A DNA stretch of 8,010 nucleotides from the NCBI GenBank assembly GCA_903856875.1, contig CAIODE010000457.1:1-8010 (forward strand). Reading direction: 5' to 3'. Positions within the stretch are counted from its first letter, which is position 1. Each line of letters begins with the position of its first letter. The stretch is from an uncultured Burkholderiales bacterium (GTDB taxonomy: Bacteria; Pseudomonadota; Gammaproteobacteria; Burkholderiales; Burkholderiaceae_C). A program made the translations under genes and the position numbers. The notes beneath the pieces are model-generated. The model was not told where the DNA came from, searched no databases, and was given only the letters and a program-made list of their open reading frames with translations. Of this stretch, positions 1 through 7,086 are shown piece by piece.

Positions 1-629
1 AAACTTCTGCCCAATGGGGAGTAGGCAACGAAGGAAATTCCCAGCTCTCGGGTGACCTTCAGCGTTGCTTCGGCTTGCTCTCTGTACATCAGCGAATATT
101 CTGTTTGAATTGCAGCAAGAGGGTGAGTTTGGTGAGCGCGGCGAATGGTCTCTGGACTGGCTTCGCACAAACCAATGGCGCGAACTTTTCCTGCAACACA
201 CAAATCTTTCATGGCACCCACAGTATCTTCAATTGGAACATTGGGATCGATGCGGTGCACATAGTACAAATCAATGACATCCAAATTCAAGCGCTTAAGA
301 CTGGCCTCACAGGCGGCTTTGACATAAGCGGGCTTACCGTTGACGCCGTTGGCACCAGCCTCGCCTTTTGTTTGTCCAAATTTAGTGGCTAAAACCACTT
401 GGTCTCTTCTACCCTTTAAAGCAGTTGATAGAAGCGTTTCGTTTTGACCCCAGCCATACATGTCCGATGAATCCAAGAAGCTAATGCCTTGATCAATGGC
501 ATGCTGTATAACCGCCACGCCATTGCTCTCGCTCGATTCACCATAGATGCCAGATAAGGACATAAGACCCAAACCAATGCTGGTAGCAGCGATACCGGAT
601 TTGCCCAGTTGACGTGTTGGATTATTCAT
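1..629 (-). CDS. Aldo/keto reductase, partial (C-terminus beyond the window)
   Basis: An NADPH-dependent oxidoreductase of the aldo/keto reductase superfamily, expected to be cytosolic and to reduce aldehydes or ketones; the substrate cannot be told. From the ATG at 627-629, 209 codons are visible and the frame runs open off the left edge. Related bacterial proteins are about 310-330 residues, so roughly the last third is missing, including most of the cofactor-binding C-terminus. The catalytic tetrad is all visible: Asp53 and Tyr58 in FLDSSDMYG, Lys83 in LATKFG and His125 in YYVHRIDP. Further family marks are the N-terminal RQLGKSG, the segment VRAIGLCEAS (usually IGLSEAS) and VAYSPLGRS at the edge. 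The start fits a weak Shine-Dalgarno (TAGG, 5-base spacer). The gene follows the acyl-CoA dehydrogenase by 36 bases on the same strand, so cotranscription is likely, but no metabolic link can be read from the sequence. Confidence 0.9.
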   Translation of the reverse strand, partial: MNNPTRQLGKSGIAATSIGLGLMSLSGIYGESSESNGVAVIQHAIDQGISFLDSSDMYGWGQNETLLSTALKGRRDQVVLATKFGQTKGEAGANGVNGKPAYVKAACEASLKRLNLDVIDLYYVHRIDPNVPIEDTVGAMKDLCVAGKVRAIGLCEASPETIRRAHQTHPLAAIQTEYSLMYREQAEATLKVTRELGISFVAYSPLGRS

Positions 630-665
630 AAGAGCCTATTTGAGTTGAAGCCATAGGATTAGAGC

Positions 666-1829
666 TTACTTTCCTGATAGTCCCATACTTCTAGAAATGA
701 CTTCTTTCATAATTTCATTGGTGCCACCATATATTCGCTGAACGCGAGCATCTGCAAAGGCCCTGGTAATAGGGTATTCCCACATATAGCCATACCCACC
801 GTGCAGTTGCACACATTCATCCATCACTTTGCACTGAAGATCGGTACACCAATATTTGGCCATGCTGGCGGTTTGGGTGTCTAGCTGCCCCACATTCACC
901 AGTTCACAACATTTGTCAATAAACACTTGTGCAATCTGAACTTCAGTTTGCATCTCAGCAAGTTTGTATCGCGTGTTTTGAAAATTGGCCACGGCTTGAC
1001 CAAAGACTTTTCGATCTTGGGTGTATTGCACGGTCCAATCAATGGCGGCTTGTGCCGCTGCGATTGCACTGATTGCAATTTGAAGCCGCTCCCATGGCAG
1101 TTGTTCCATCAGGCAAATAAATCCCTTGCCTTCGTAGGTGGGCCCACCTAACAAATGAGAGGCAGGTACTTTGACATTGTCAAAAAATAACTCTGACGTG
1201 TCTTGCGCCTTGAGACCCAATTTCTTCAATCGTTTGCCTTTATCAAAACCAGGCATGCCACGTTCAATTAACAACAAACTCGTTCCTTTAGCGCCCGCAC
1301 TGGGATCGGTTTTGGCAACCACAATGACCAGATCGGCATGCCAACCATTGGTGATAAATGTTTTGCTTCCGTTGAGCAAATAAGAACCATCGGGTTGTTT
1401 GAGAGCACTTGTTTTGACGCCCTGAAGGTCAGAGCCTGCTGCCGGTTCACTCATGGCAATCGCACCTACAATTTCACCAGAAGCAAACTTTGGCAAGTAC
1501 TTTTGTTTCTGTTCTTCAGTACCATAATTTAAAATATAAGGGGCAACAATTTCATTGTGTAGCCCATAACCGATACCCGTAAAGCCCGCACGACCTAACT
1601 CTTCCATTTGAACCACAGAGTAAAGCTTGTCAGCATCTGCACCCCCATAAGCCTCGGGCAGCGTCATGCACAAAAAACCGTTGGCCCCTGCTTTTTGCCA
1701 GACTTCGCGATCGACGTAGCCTTGTTCCTCCCATGCTTCATGAAAGGGGGCGATTTCTCTTTCCATGAAGCGTTTGAAACTGTCACGAAAAGACTCGTGT
1801 TCAAGCGAAAAGAGAGTTCTTGAGATCAT
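666..1829 (-). CDS. Acyl-CoA dehydrogenase, LCAD/isovaleryl-type active site
   Basis: A FAD-dependent dehydrogenase that introduces the trans-2 double bond into acyl-CoA, the first oxidative step of beta-oxidation, passing electrons to ETF. I use the ATG at 1827-1829 (387 residues, the usual family size) rather than an in-frame ATG 12 codons upstream, because AGGA lies 6 bases before it and the domain starts soon after. From that start, the N-terminal helical domain is about 1-120, the flavin-contacting strand motif AMSEPAAGSD is 125-134, NGSKTFITNG is 153-162 and HGGYGYMWEYPI is 343-354. The late position that holds the catalytic Glu in MCAD-type enzymes is Gly here (IYGGTNE, Gly368). A Glu sits instead in LPWERLQIA (Glu247), as in long-chain and isovaleryl-CoA dehydrogenases. 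This suggests long or branched acyl-CoA substrates, but chain length is not decided. It is divergent from the thiolase-hydratase-ligase cluster. Confidence 0.95.
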   Translation of the reverse strand: MISRTLFSLEHESFRDSFKRFMEREIAPFHEAWEEQGYVDREVWQKAGANGFLCMTLPEAYGGADADKLYSVVQMEELGRAGFTGIGYGLHNEIVAPYILNYGTEEQKQKYLPKFASGEIVGAIAMSEPAAGSDLQGVKTSALKQPDGSYLLNGSKTFITNGWHADLVIVVAKTDPSAGAKGTSLLLIERGMPGFDKGKRLKKLGLKAQDTSELFFDNVKVPASHLLGGPTYEGKGFICLMEQLPWERLQIAISAIAAAQAAIDWTVQYTQDRKVFGQAVANFQNTRYKLAEMQTEVQIAQVFIDKCCELVNVGQLDTQTASMAKYWCTDLQCKVMDECVQLHGGYGYMWEYPITRAFADARVQRIYGGTNEIMKEVISRSMGLSGK

Positions 1830-1835
1830 GGTTTG

Positions 1836-1839
1836 TCCT
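1836..1839 (-). promoter_or_regulatory. Ribosome binding site that decides the acyl-CoA dehydrogenase start
   Basis: On the minus strand AGGA is followed by a 6-base spacer (CAAACC) and then ATG at 1829. The alternative upstream in-frame ATG at 1865 would add 12 residues unlike the family N-terminus. Confidence 0.7.
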
Positions 1840-1937
1840 GATGAAAGTGCATTTGATGGACACAAAGCAAGCGCTTCTTAAAAGTATACTCGTCTCGAAT
1901 GCTACTGCTTTGCAGTCATCAATGGCCTCAAATTTTT

Positions 1938-1941
1938 GGAG
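1938..1941 (+). promoter_or_regulatory. Ribosome binding site that decides the thiolase start
   Basis: GGAG with a 5-base spacer (AAGCT) precedes the ATG at 1947. This supports the start [15 protein letters not shown] over an in-frame ATG at 1899, which would add 16 residues with no family resemblance. Confidence 0.75.
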
Positions 1942-1946
1942 AAGCT

Positions 1947-3152
1947 ATGTCCGAAGCATTTGTATACGACGCAATTCGCACACCACGTGGAAAAGGTAAA
2001 AAAGACGGCAGCCTGCATGAGGTCAAGCCCGTCGATTTATTGGCAGGTGTGTTGGCGCAACTTCAAAGTCGAAATCAACTCGATACCGCTGCTGTTGACG
2101 ATGTGGTCATGGGTGTGGTGTCTCCCATCGGAGAGCAGGGCTCGGTTGTGCCCAAGGTGGCGGCGCTTAAAGCAGGTTGGGATTGGCAATGTGCTGGTCT
2201 TCAAGTCAATCGTTTTTGTGCTTCTGGTTTAGAAGCTGTCAACTTGGCTGCCATGAAGGTTAGAAGCGGTTGGGAAGAGTTGGTAGTAGCGGGTGGTTTA
2301 GAAAGTATGAGCCGCGTTCCCATTGGTGCAGATGGCGGTGCATGGGCACAAGATCCAGAAACAAACAGTGCGACCTTGTTTGTGCCTCAAGGTATTGGGG
2401 CAGATTTGATCGCCACACTCTGTGGCTTCAGTCGATATGACTTAGATGCCTTCGCTGTTGAGTCACAAAAGCGTGCTACACACGCCAGAGCCAGTGGCTA
2501 CTTTGATGGGTCTGTGGTGCCCGTTTTAGACAAGCTGGGTCAAGTCATTCTGGCTCAAGATGAATTCATCAAACCGCAAACGACCACTGAAACCTTGGGT
2601 GCTCTGAGGGCCTCTTTTGAGCAGTTGGGTTCTATGGGATTTGATGCAGTGGCTTTACAGCGCTATCCCCAAGTCGAACGTATTTTTCATGTCCACCATG
2701 CAGGCAATTCTTCTGGCATCGTCGATGGTGCTGCCGCAGTGCTCATTGGCAGCGAAGCCGCAGGAAAAATTCATGGCCTTAAACCGCGCGCCAGAATTGT
2801 GGCCGCAGCCTTGTCGGGCGCTGATCCCACCATCATGCTGACAGGGCCCATGCCAGCCACTAGAAAAGCACTGGACAAGGCGGGTCTTCGTATTGATCAG
2901 ATTGATTTGTTTGAAGTGAACGAGGCATTTGCGGCGGTGCCTCTCAAGTTCATGCAAGAAATGGGCGTGTCGCACGATCGCGTCAATGTCAATGGTGGCG
3001 CCATTGCAATGGGTCATCCGCTGGGTGCTACAGGCGCCATGATTCTTGGAACTTTGATTGACGAGCTACACCGTCGACAACTCCGTTATGGTTTGGCTAC
3101 ACTTTGTGTGGGCGGTGGTATGGGCATAGCCACCATCGTTGAACGCATTTAA
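1947..3152 (+). CDS. fadA: Acetyl-CoA acyltransferase (thiolase), FadA-like
   Basis: A thiolase that cleaves 3-ketoacyl-CoA with CoA to acetyl-CoA and a shortened acyl-CoA, the last step of the beta-oxidation cycle. The protein is 401 residues from the ATG at 1947, normal for the family. It starts with [20 protein letters not shown]. The nucleophilic Cys91 is in [15 protein letters not shown], the NEAFA motif begins at Asn325, His357 is in [15 protein letters not shown] and the second active-site Cys387 is in TLCVGGGMG, so all catalytic positions are kept. The stop is 14 bases before the hydratase/dehydrogenase start, indicating one operon and probably one enzyme complex with that protein. 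A biosynthetic (acetoacetyl-CoA forming) role is possible by fold, but the partner gene and the [17 protein letters not shown] loop region favour degradation. The symbol is given for family membership; fadI or another thiolase subtype cannot be excluded. Confidence 0.93.
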   Translation: MSEAFVYDAIRTPRGKGKKDGSLHEVKPVDLLAGVLAQLQSRNQLDTAAVDDVVMGVVSPIGEQGSVVPKVAALKAGWDWQCAGLQVNRFCASGLEAVNLAAMKVRSGWEELVVAGGLESMSRVPIGADGGAWAQDPETNSATLFVPQGIGADLIATLCGFSRYDLDAFAVESQKRATHARASGYFDGSVVPVLDKLGQVILAQDEFIKPQTTTETLGALRASFEQLGSMGFDAVALQRYPQVERIFHVHHAGNSSGIVDGAAAVLIGSEAAGKIHGLKPRARIVAAALSGADPTIMLTGPMPATRKALDKAGLRIDQIDLFEVNEAFAAVPLKFMQEMGVSHDRVNVNGGAIAMGHPLGATGAMILGTLIDELHRRQLRYGLATLCVGGGMGIATIVERI

Positions 3153-3166
3153 GAACAGGTGCCCAC

Positions 3167-5326
3167 ATGATTTTGAAAACTTTGCGTTACGACATTGAGC
3201 AGGGGATTGCCACCATAACTTTTGACGAGCAAGGCTCGCCCGTTAACACCATGTGCTTGCAATGGCAAGACGATTTAGCCAAAGTAGCCCAAGAGCTTGT
3301 CAAAGATCGCTCAAAGCTTCATGGGGTTATTTTGGCCTCCAACAAATCGACTTTCTTTGCTGGAGCCGATCTAAAAGGGGTCATGCGATCAAGCGCTGCC
3401 GATGGCCCGATGGTATTTGCTGAAATTGAACGCATTAAGAAGAGCTTCAGAACCATTGAGACGCTGGGGATTCCTGTGGTCAGTTGTTTGAATGGCAGTG
3501 CCTTGGGCGGTGGCTGGGAAGTTGCGCTGATTGGCCATCACAGAATTGCAACCCGCAATCCTAAAATTCAGTTTGGTTTACCAGAGGTCACGCTGGGCCT
3601 CATACCCGGCGGTGGCGGTATTACCAAGATGACGCGCGCATTAGGACTGCTTGCGGCCCAGCCTTATATTTTGGAAAGTAAGTTGTTTGGTCCTGAGCAA
3701 GCTTTGAAACTCGGCTTGGTGCATGTCTTGGTTGAGACAGATTTAGAGCTTCGCAAATGTGCCTTGGACTTTATTTCGGCATCCCAAAACAAGCCTGAAG
3801 CATGTCTGCACATTTGGGATCGCAAGGACTATAAGATGCCTGGCGGTACGCCTAACGACCCTAAGTTGGCGGGCATATTGAGCTTGGCGCCTGCAGCATT
3901 GAAACAAAAAACACGCGGTTTATATCCGGCACCAGAGGCTGCTTTGGCTGCCATGGTGGAAGGGGCGCTGGTCGACTGTGACACAGCCATGCGCATAGAG
4001 AGCCGCTATCTTACAGGTCTGATGACCAGTAGTGTTGCGCGCAACATGATCAATACCGTCTTCTTCAATATAAACAGCATCAAAAGCGGCCACAGTCGAC
4101 CTGCTGGCGTACCCCGTTATCGGCCCCAAAAGGTTGGCATTTTAGGGGCGGGCTTGATGGGATCTGGCATTGCATACAGCCAAGCCAGTCGTGGAATTGC
4201 TTCCGTGCTGAAAGATGTCACCCTTGAAAAAGCTGAAAAAGGCAAGGCCTACAGCGCCGTGCTTTCACAAAAGCTGGTTGAAAAAGGCCGTATGACTGCG
4301 GAGCAACAATCAAGTATGTTGAGCTTGATTCAGGCCACTGACAATGTGCAAGACTTGAAAGGATGCGACCTCATCATTGAAGCTGTTTTTGAACGACGTG
4401 ATCTCAAAGCCGCAGTGACAAAAGAAACGCAATCCTTGCTTGCCGAGGGTGGTTTTTTTGCGAGTAACACATCGACCTTGCCCATTAGCGGATTAGCCAC
4501 TGCCAGCCATCATCCTGAGAAATTTATTGGCATTCATTTCTTCAGCCCTGTAGAAAAGATGAAGCTGGTTGAAATTATTCGAGGCGAAAAAACCGATGAC
4601 GAAACCATCGCGCGTGCTTGCGATTATGTTCAGGCATTGGGTAAACTGCCCATTGTTGTGAACGACTCACGAGGTTTCTACACCAGTCGTACCTTTGCCA
4701 CTTTCGTTATGGAAGGTGCTGCCATGTTAGGCGAGGGCATACCAGCGCCAGTGATTGAAAATCTGGCCATGCAAGTCGGTATGCCCGTTGGCCCATTGGC
4801 TGTGATTGACGAAACTGCCCTTACTTTGTCGGTCCATGTTTTAGAACAAACTCGCGAAGATTTCAAAAATGAAGGGCGCACTTATGCTGAAAGCCCTGGA
4901 GAATTGTTGGTCGAACGCATGGTCAAGGAGTTCAAACGAGGTGGGCGAGCATCGGGTGGCGGTTTTTACGATTACCCAGCAGGACAAAAAAAGATGCTGT
5001 GGCCTGAATTGAAAAAAATGTTTGAAAAGAGCCAAGTCACATTTGATAAGCAGGACATTAAAGACCGAATTCTTTATAGACAGGCGATTGAAACTGCTAG
5101 GTGTTTAGACGAAGGTGTTTTGACATCCGTCCACGAAGGCAACATTGGCTCTATTTTCGGCATTGGGTATCCCGCATGGACCGGCGGCGCTTTGCAATTT
5201 ATTTATGGCATGGGCGTTTCAAATTTTGCAAAGCGGAGTCAAGAACTTGCTGCTCAATATGGTGATGGGTTCAATGTCTCTAAAGGGGTGTTGGAAACTC
5301 TAGAGAAATACAAGCCGGTCTACTAG
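3167..5326 (+). CDS. fadB: Bifunctional enoyl-CoA hydratase / 3-hydroxyacyl-CoA dehydrogenase, FadB/FadJ-like
   Basis: A 719-residue two-part enzyme doing the hydration and the NAD-dependent oxidation steps of beta-oxidation, expected as the alpha subunit of a complex with the upstream thiolase. The crotonase domain covers about 1-190: an oxyanion-hole segment is near FFAGADLKG (63-71), and the two catalytic acids are Glu118 in LGGGWE and Glu140 in GLPEV. A linker of about 120 residues leads to the dehydrogenase part, with the Rossmann motif GILGAGLMGSG at 324-334 and Asp350 at the end of the second strand. His457 in GIHFFSPVEKM and Glu469 in LVEII form the catalytic pair. C-terminal helical domains follow from about 500, including RASGGGFYDY. 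At 502-508 it reads RGFYTSR, with Ser507 where E. coli FadB has Asn. AGG lies 7 bases before the ATG. Size and gene order resemble the mycobacterial-type trifunctional pair, as I recall it. Confidence 0.94.
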   Translation: MILKTLRYDIEQGIATITFDEQGSPVNTMCLQWQDDLAKVAQELVKDRSKLHGVILASNKSTFFAGADLKGVMRSSAADGPMVFAEIERIKKSFRTIETLGIPVVSCLNGSALGGGWEVALIGHHRIATRNPKIQFGLPEVTLGLIPGGGGITKMTRALGLLAAQPYILESKLFGPEQALKLGLVHVLVETDLELRKCALDFISASQNKPEACLHIWDRKDYKMPGGTPNDPKLAGILSLAPAALKQKTRGLYPAPEAALAAMVEGALVDCDTAMRIESRYLTGLMTSSVARNMINTVFFNINSIKSGHSRPAGVPRYRPQKVGILGAGLMGSGIAYSQASRGIASVLKDVTLEKAEKGKAYSAVLSQKLVEKGRMTAEQQSSMLSLIQATDNVQDLKGCDLIIEAVFERRDLKAAVTKETQSLLAEGGFFASNTSTLPISGLATASHHPEKFIGIHFFSPVEKMKLVEIIRGEKTDDETIARACDYVQALGKLPIVVNDSRGFYTSRTFATFVMEGAAMLGEGIPAPVIENLAMQVGMPVGPLAVIDETALTLSVHVLEQTREDFKNEGRTYAESPGELLVERMVKEFKRGGRASGGGFYDYPAGQKKMLWPELKKMFEKSQVTFDKQDIKDRILYRQAIETARCLDEGVLTSVHEGNIGSIFGIGYPAWTGGALQFIYGMGVSNFAKRSQELAAQYGDGFNVSKGVLETLEKYKPVY

Positions 5327-5339
5327 TTCAACAAACCAT

Positions 5340-5343
5340 GGAG
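5340..5343 (+). promoter_or_regulatory. Ribosome binding site that decides the acyl-CoA ligase start
   Basis: GGAG is followed by an 8-base spacer and ATG at 5352. The in-frame GTG at 5343 overlaps this site itself, so it is unlikely to be the start. An ATG at 5338 in another frame closes after five codons. Confidence 0.65.
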
Positions 5344-5351
5344 TGCCCTCG

Positions 5352-6992
5352 ATGAAATCTAACGCAGATGTAACCAGCACCATGATGAAGGTGGACTTGT
5401 CCATCAATCATTTCTTAGACCGAGCGGGCTCTTTGTTCCCTACAAACGAAATCGTTTCGAGACTGCCCGATAAATCTCTGGTCAAACACACCTACGCACA
5501 GTTTTATAGCCGCACACGAAGCCTGGCTCAGGGCTTGAAAGATTTGGGGCTGAAAAAAGGCGATCGAGTGGCCACCTTGTGTTGGAACCACCATGCGCAT
5601 TTGGAATGTTACTTCGGCATTCCTGCTGCTGGCGGTGTCATGCACACTCTGAATTTGCGCTTGTCACCAGACGAAATTGCTTGGATTGCAAACGACGCAC
5701 AAGACCGGTTTTTGATCATTGACGACATCTTGCTTCCGCTGTATCGTCAGATTGAACACAAGTACAAGTTCGAAAAAGTCATCGTGTTTCCCTTTTCTGG
5801 CGCCGATGTGTCAGTTGAGTTCATGAATTATGAACAGTGGTTGGCCGACTCTGATGACAGCCAATTCGAATACGCCACACACTCGGAAGACGATCCGATT
5901 TCCATGTGCTACACATCTGGCACCACTGGGCGACCCAAAGGGGTGGTCTACTCGCACCGCTCAACTGTTTTGCACACGCTGGTTGCCTCGCTGGGCGACT
6001 TCTGGTCTTTGCGCGGCACCGATGTGGTCCTGCCAGTGACGCCCATGTTTCATGCCAACAGCTGGGGCATCCCTTATGGCGCGGTCATGATGGGCGTCAA
6101 ACTGGTGTTTCCAGGGCCGCATCTGCATCCAGACGATTTGTTGGATCTGATGCAACTGGAGCCGCCTACTTTGTCATTGGGTGTACCCACCATTTGGATG
6201 GGTTTGATTCAGGCCTATGAAGCAGCTTTGACCCAACAGCCAAACCGGTGGAAATTGCCGGTAGGCATGCGCAGCCTGGTGGGGGGTGCTGCAGTACCCG
6301 AGGCCCTCATTCGCGCATTTGACAAACATGGCATCTGGATTTTGCAAGGCTGGGGCATGACCGAAACTTCGCCAGTCTGTACCATTTCTTACCCCAAGGC
6401 CGAATTGCGCGATGCGCCTATGGATGAACGCTACCGCCGTGCCGCTATGGCCGGCATTCCGGTGCCGCTGGTTGATTTGCGCATCCGCAACGATGAAGGC
6501 CAAGACCAAGCTTGGGATGGACAGCATGTGGGTGAGTTGCAGGTGCGAGGCCCCTTTATCACGGGCAGCTACCACCATGTTCCCGTGAGCGACGATAAAT
6601 TCACCGACGATGGTTGGCTGCGCACCGGAGATGTGGCCAGCGTTGACACCATGGGCTTTGTGCGCATTACCGATCGCACCAAGGACTTGATCAAATCTGG
6701 CGGAGAGTGGATCAGTTCTGTCGATTTAGAAAACGCGCTGATGGCGCATCCTGGTATTGCCGAAGCGGCAGTGATTGCCATTCCAGACGAAAAGTGGAGC
6801 GAAAGGCCTTTGGCTTGTTTAGTGGCCAAACCAGGCCAAGCACCGCAAGCCGAAGAACTGGCTGCCCATTTGCTGAAAATGGGCTTTGCCAAGTGGCAAG
6901 TGCCTGACCGCTATGAATGGATCGCCAGTGTGCCACGCACCTCAACAGGGAAGTTTTACAAACTGAAGCTTCGGGAAATGTTTCCGAAGTGA
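5352..6992 (+). CDS. Medium/long-chain acyl-CoA ligase (AMP-forming), AlkK-like
   Basis: Activates a fatty or related carboxylic acid to its CoA thioester through an acyl-adenylate, feeding the beta-oxidation enzymes encoded just upstream. The protein is 546 residues from ATG 5352, close to Pseudomonas AlkK (about 546), which it also resembles in segments such as YSHRSTVLH and KSGGEWIS. Visible adenylate-forming motifs, in order: the phosphate-binding loop YTSGTTGRPKG at 187-197, VPTIW, GWGMTE at 333-338, GWLRTGD ending at 427, and DRTKDLIKSGGEWIS at 441-455. The C-terminal catalytic Lys534 is in STGKFYK. All core residues are present, so it should be active; chain length or branching cannot be read off. 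There is no signal peptide or membrane segment, so it is cytosolic or loosely membrane-associated. It begins 25 bases after the hydratase/dehydrogenase stop, on the same transcript, and base composition is slightly more GC-rich than in the left-hand genes. The stop codon lies inside a hairpin. Confidence 0.93.
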   Translation: MKSNADVTSTMMKVDLSINHFLDRAGSLFPTNEIVSRLPDKSLVKHTYAQFYSRTRSLAQGLKDLGLKKGDRVATLCWNHHAHLECYFGIPAAGGVMHTLNLRLSPDEIAWIANDAQDRFLIIDDILLPLYRQIEHKYKFEKVIVFPFSGADVSVEFMNYEQWLADSDDSQFEYATHSEDDPISMCYTSGTTGRPKGVVYSHRSTVLHTLVASLGDFWSLRGTDVVLPVTPMFHANSWGIPYGAVMMGVKLVFPGPHLHPDDLLDLMQLEPPTLSLGVPTIWMGLIQAYEAALTQQPNRWKLPVGMRSLVGGAAVPEALIRAFDKHGIWILQGWGMTETSPVCTISYPKAELRDAPMDERYRRAAMAGIPVPLVDLRIRNDEGQDQAWDGQHVGELQVRGPFITGSYHHVPVSDDKFTDDGWLRTGDVASVDTMGFVRITDRTKDLIKSGGEWISSVDLENALMAHPGIAEAAVIAIPDEKWSERPLACLVAKPGQAPQAEELAAHLLKMGFAKWQVPDRYEWIASVPRTSTGKFYKLKLREMFPK

Positions 6993-7013
6993 CTGTGCTC
7001 GGGAAACTCCCGA
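6969..7013 (+). terminator. Two adjacent hairpins at the end of the acyl-CoA ligase gene, possible terminator
   Basis: The first inverted repeat pairs 6969-6977 with 6981-6989 (CTTCGGGAA with TTTCCGAAG, one G-T pair, loop ATG) and covers the last ligase codons; the outer G6968-T6990 wobble reaches the first base of the stop codon. The second pairs TCGGGA at 6999-7004 with TCCCGA at 7008-7013 around a 3-base loop. No run of T follows directly; the nearest T-rich stretch is GGGTTTCTTTC about 10 bases on. This may be a weak or factor-dependent terminator, or 3'-end protection of the operon mRNA. The pairing is seen directly; the function is inferred. Confidence 0.45.
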
Positions 7014-7031
7014 TGGTCTCTGGGTTTCTTT

Positions 7032-7060
7032 CTGACAGGATCTTATTTAGTTTCTATATT
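7032..7060 (+). promoter_or_regulatory. Sigma70-like promoter for the ABC ATPase gene
   Basis: CTGACA at 7032-7037 (five of six to TTGACA) and TATATT at 7055-7060 (five of six to TATAAT) are separated by exactly 17 bases. Transcription would start near 7067, giving a leader of about 20 bases before the ATG at 7087. An in-frame ATG at 7069 would be almost leaderless from this promoter. The site lies just after the hairpins that close the previous operon, which fits a separate transcription unit. Confidence 0.6.
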
Positions 7061-7076
7061 TACTTCACATGTCCAA

Positions 7077-7082
7077 AAGGGG
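7077..7082 (+). promoter_or_regulatory. Ribosome binding site of the ABC ATPase gene
   Basis: AAGGGG with a short 4-base spacer precedes the ATG at 7087. The alternative in-frame ATG at 7069 has no Shine-Dalgarno sequence, and the ATG at 7083 is in a frame that stops after 13 codons. Confidence 0.55.
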
Positions 7083-7086
7083 ATGG

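Larger units (their letters stand above)
1830..1946. promoter_or_regulatory. Divergent intergenic region, probable promoters of acyl-CoA dehydrogenase and fadA-fadB operon
   Basis: These 117 bases separate two divergently transcribed beta-oxidation units, so they should carry promoters for both. The most notable element is the perfect palindrome AGTATACT at 1883-1890, which reads TATACT (five of six matches to the sigma70 -10 box) on either strand. No convincing -35 box lies 16-18 bases away on either strand. A second perfect octamer palindrome, AAGCGCTT, is at 1869-1876 and could belong to an operator. I found no clear match to the FadR or PsrA operator patterns as I recall them. The role as a promoter region is inferred from gene layout. 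Confidence 0.5.

Noticed and set aside
75..392. A 105-codon plus-strand open frame at the left end
   Set aside because: The opposite strand encodes an aldo/keto reductase with all four catalytic residues, so the plus-strand frame is a shadow.
1830..1946. A PsrA- or FadR-type fatty-acid regulator operator
   Set aside because: GGTTTGTCC at 1830-1838 resembles one half of a PsrA-like CAAAC/GTTTG repeat, but no second half at suitable spacing is present.
2655..3017. A 120-codon minus-strand open frame inside the thiolase gene
   Set aside because: It overlaps the strongly conserved thiolase C-terminal motifs and has no family resemblance; it is a shadow frame.
5327..5351. A separate promoter or terminator between the fadB-like gene and the ligase
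   Set aside because: Only 25 bases are available; they hold the ribosome binding site and no hairpin or -10/-35 pair that I can see.
6174..6578. A 134-codon open frame on the minus strand within the acyl-CoA ligase gene
   Set aside because: It is the reverse-complement shadow of conserved ligase motifs on the plus strand, with no recognisable protein features.
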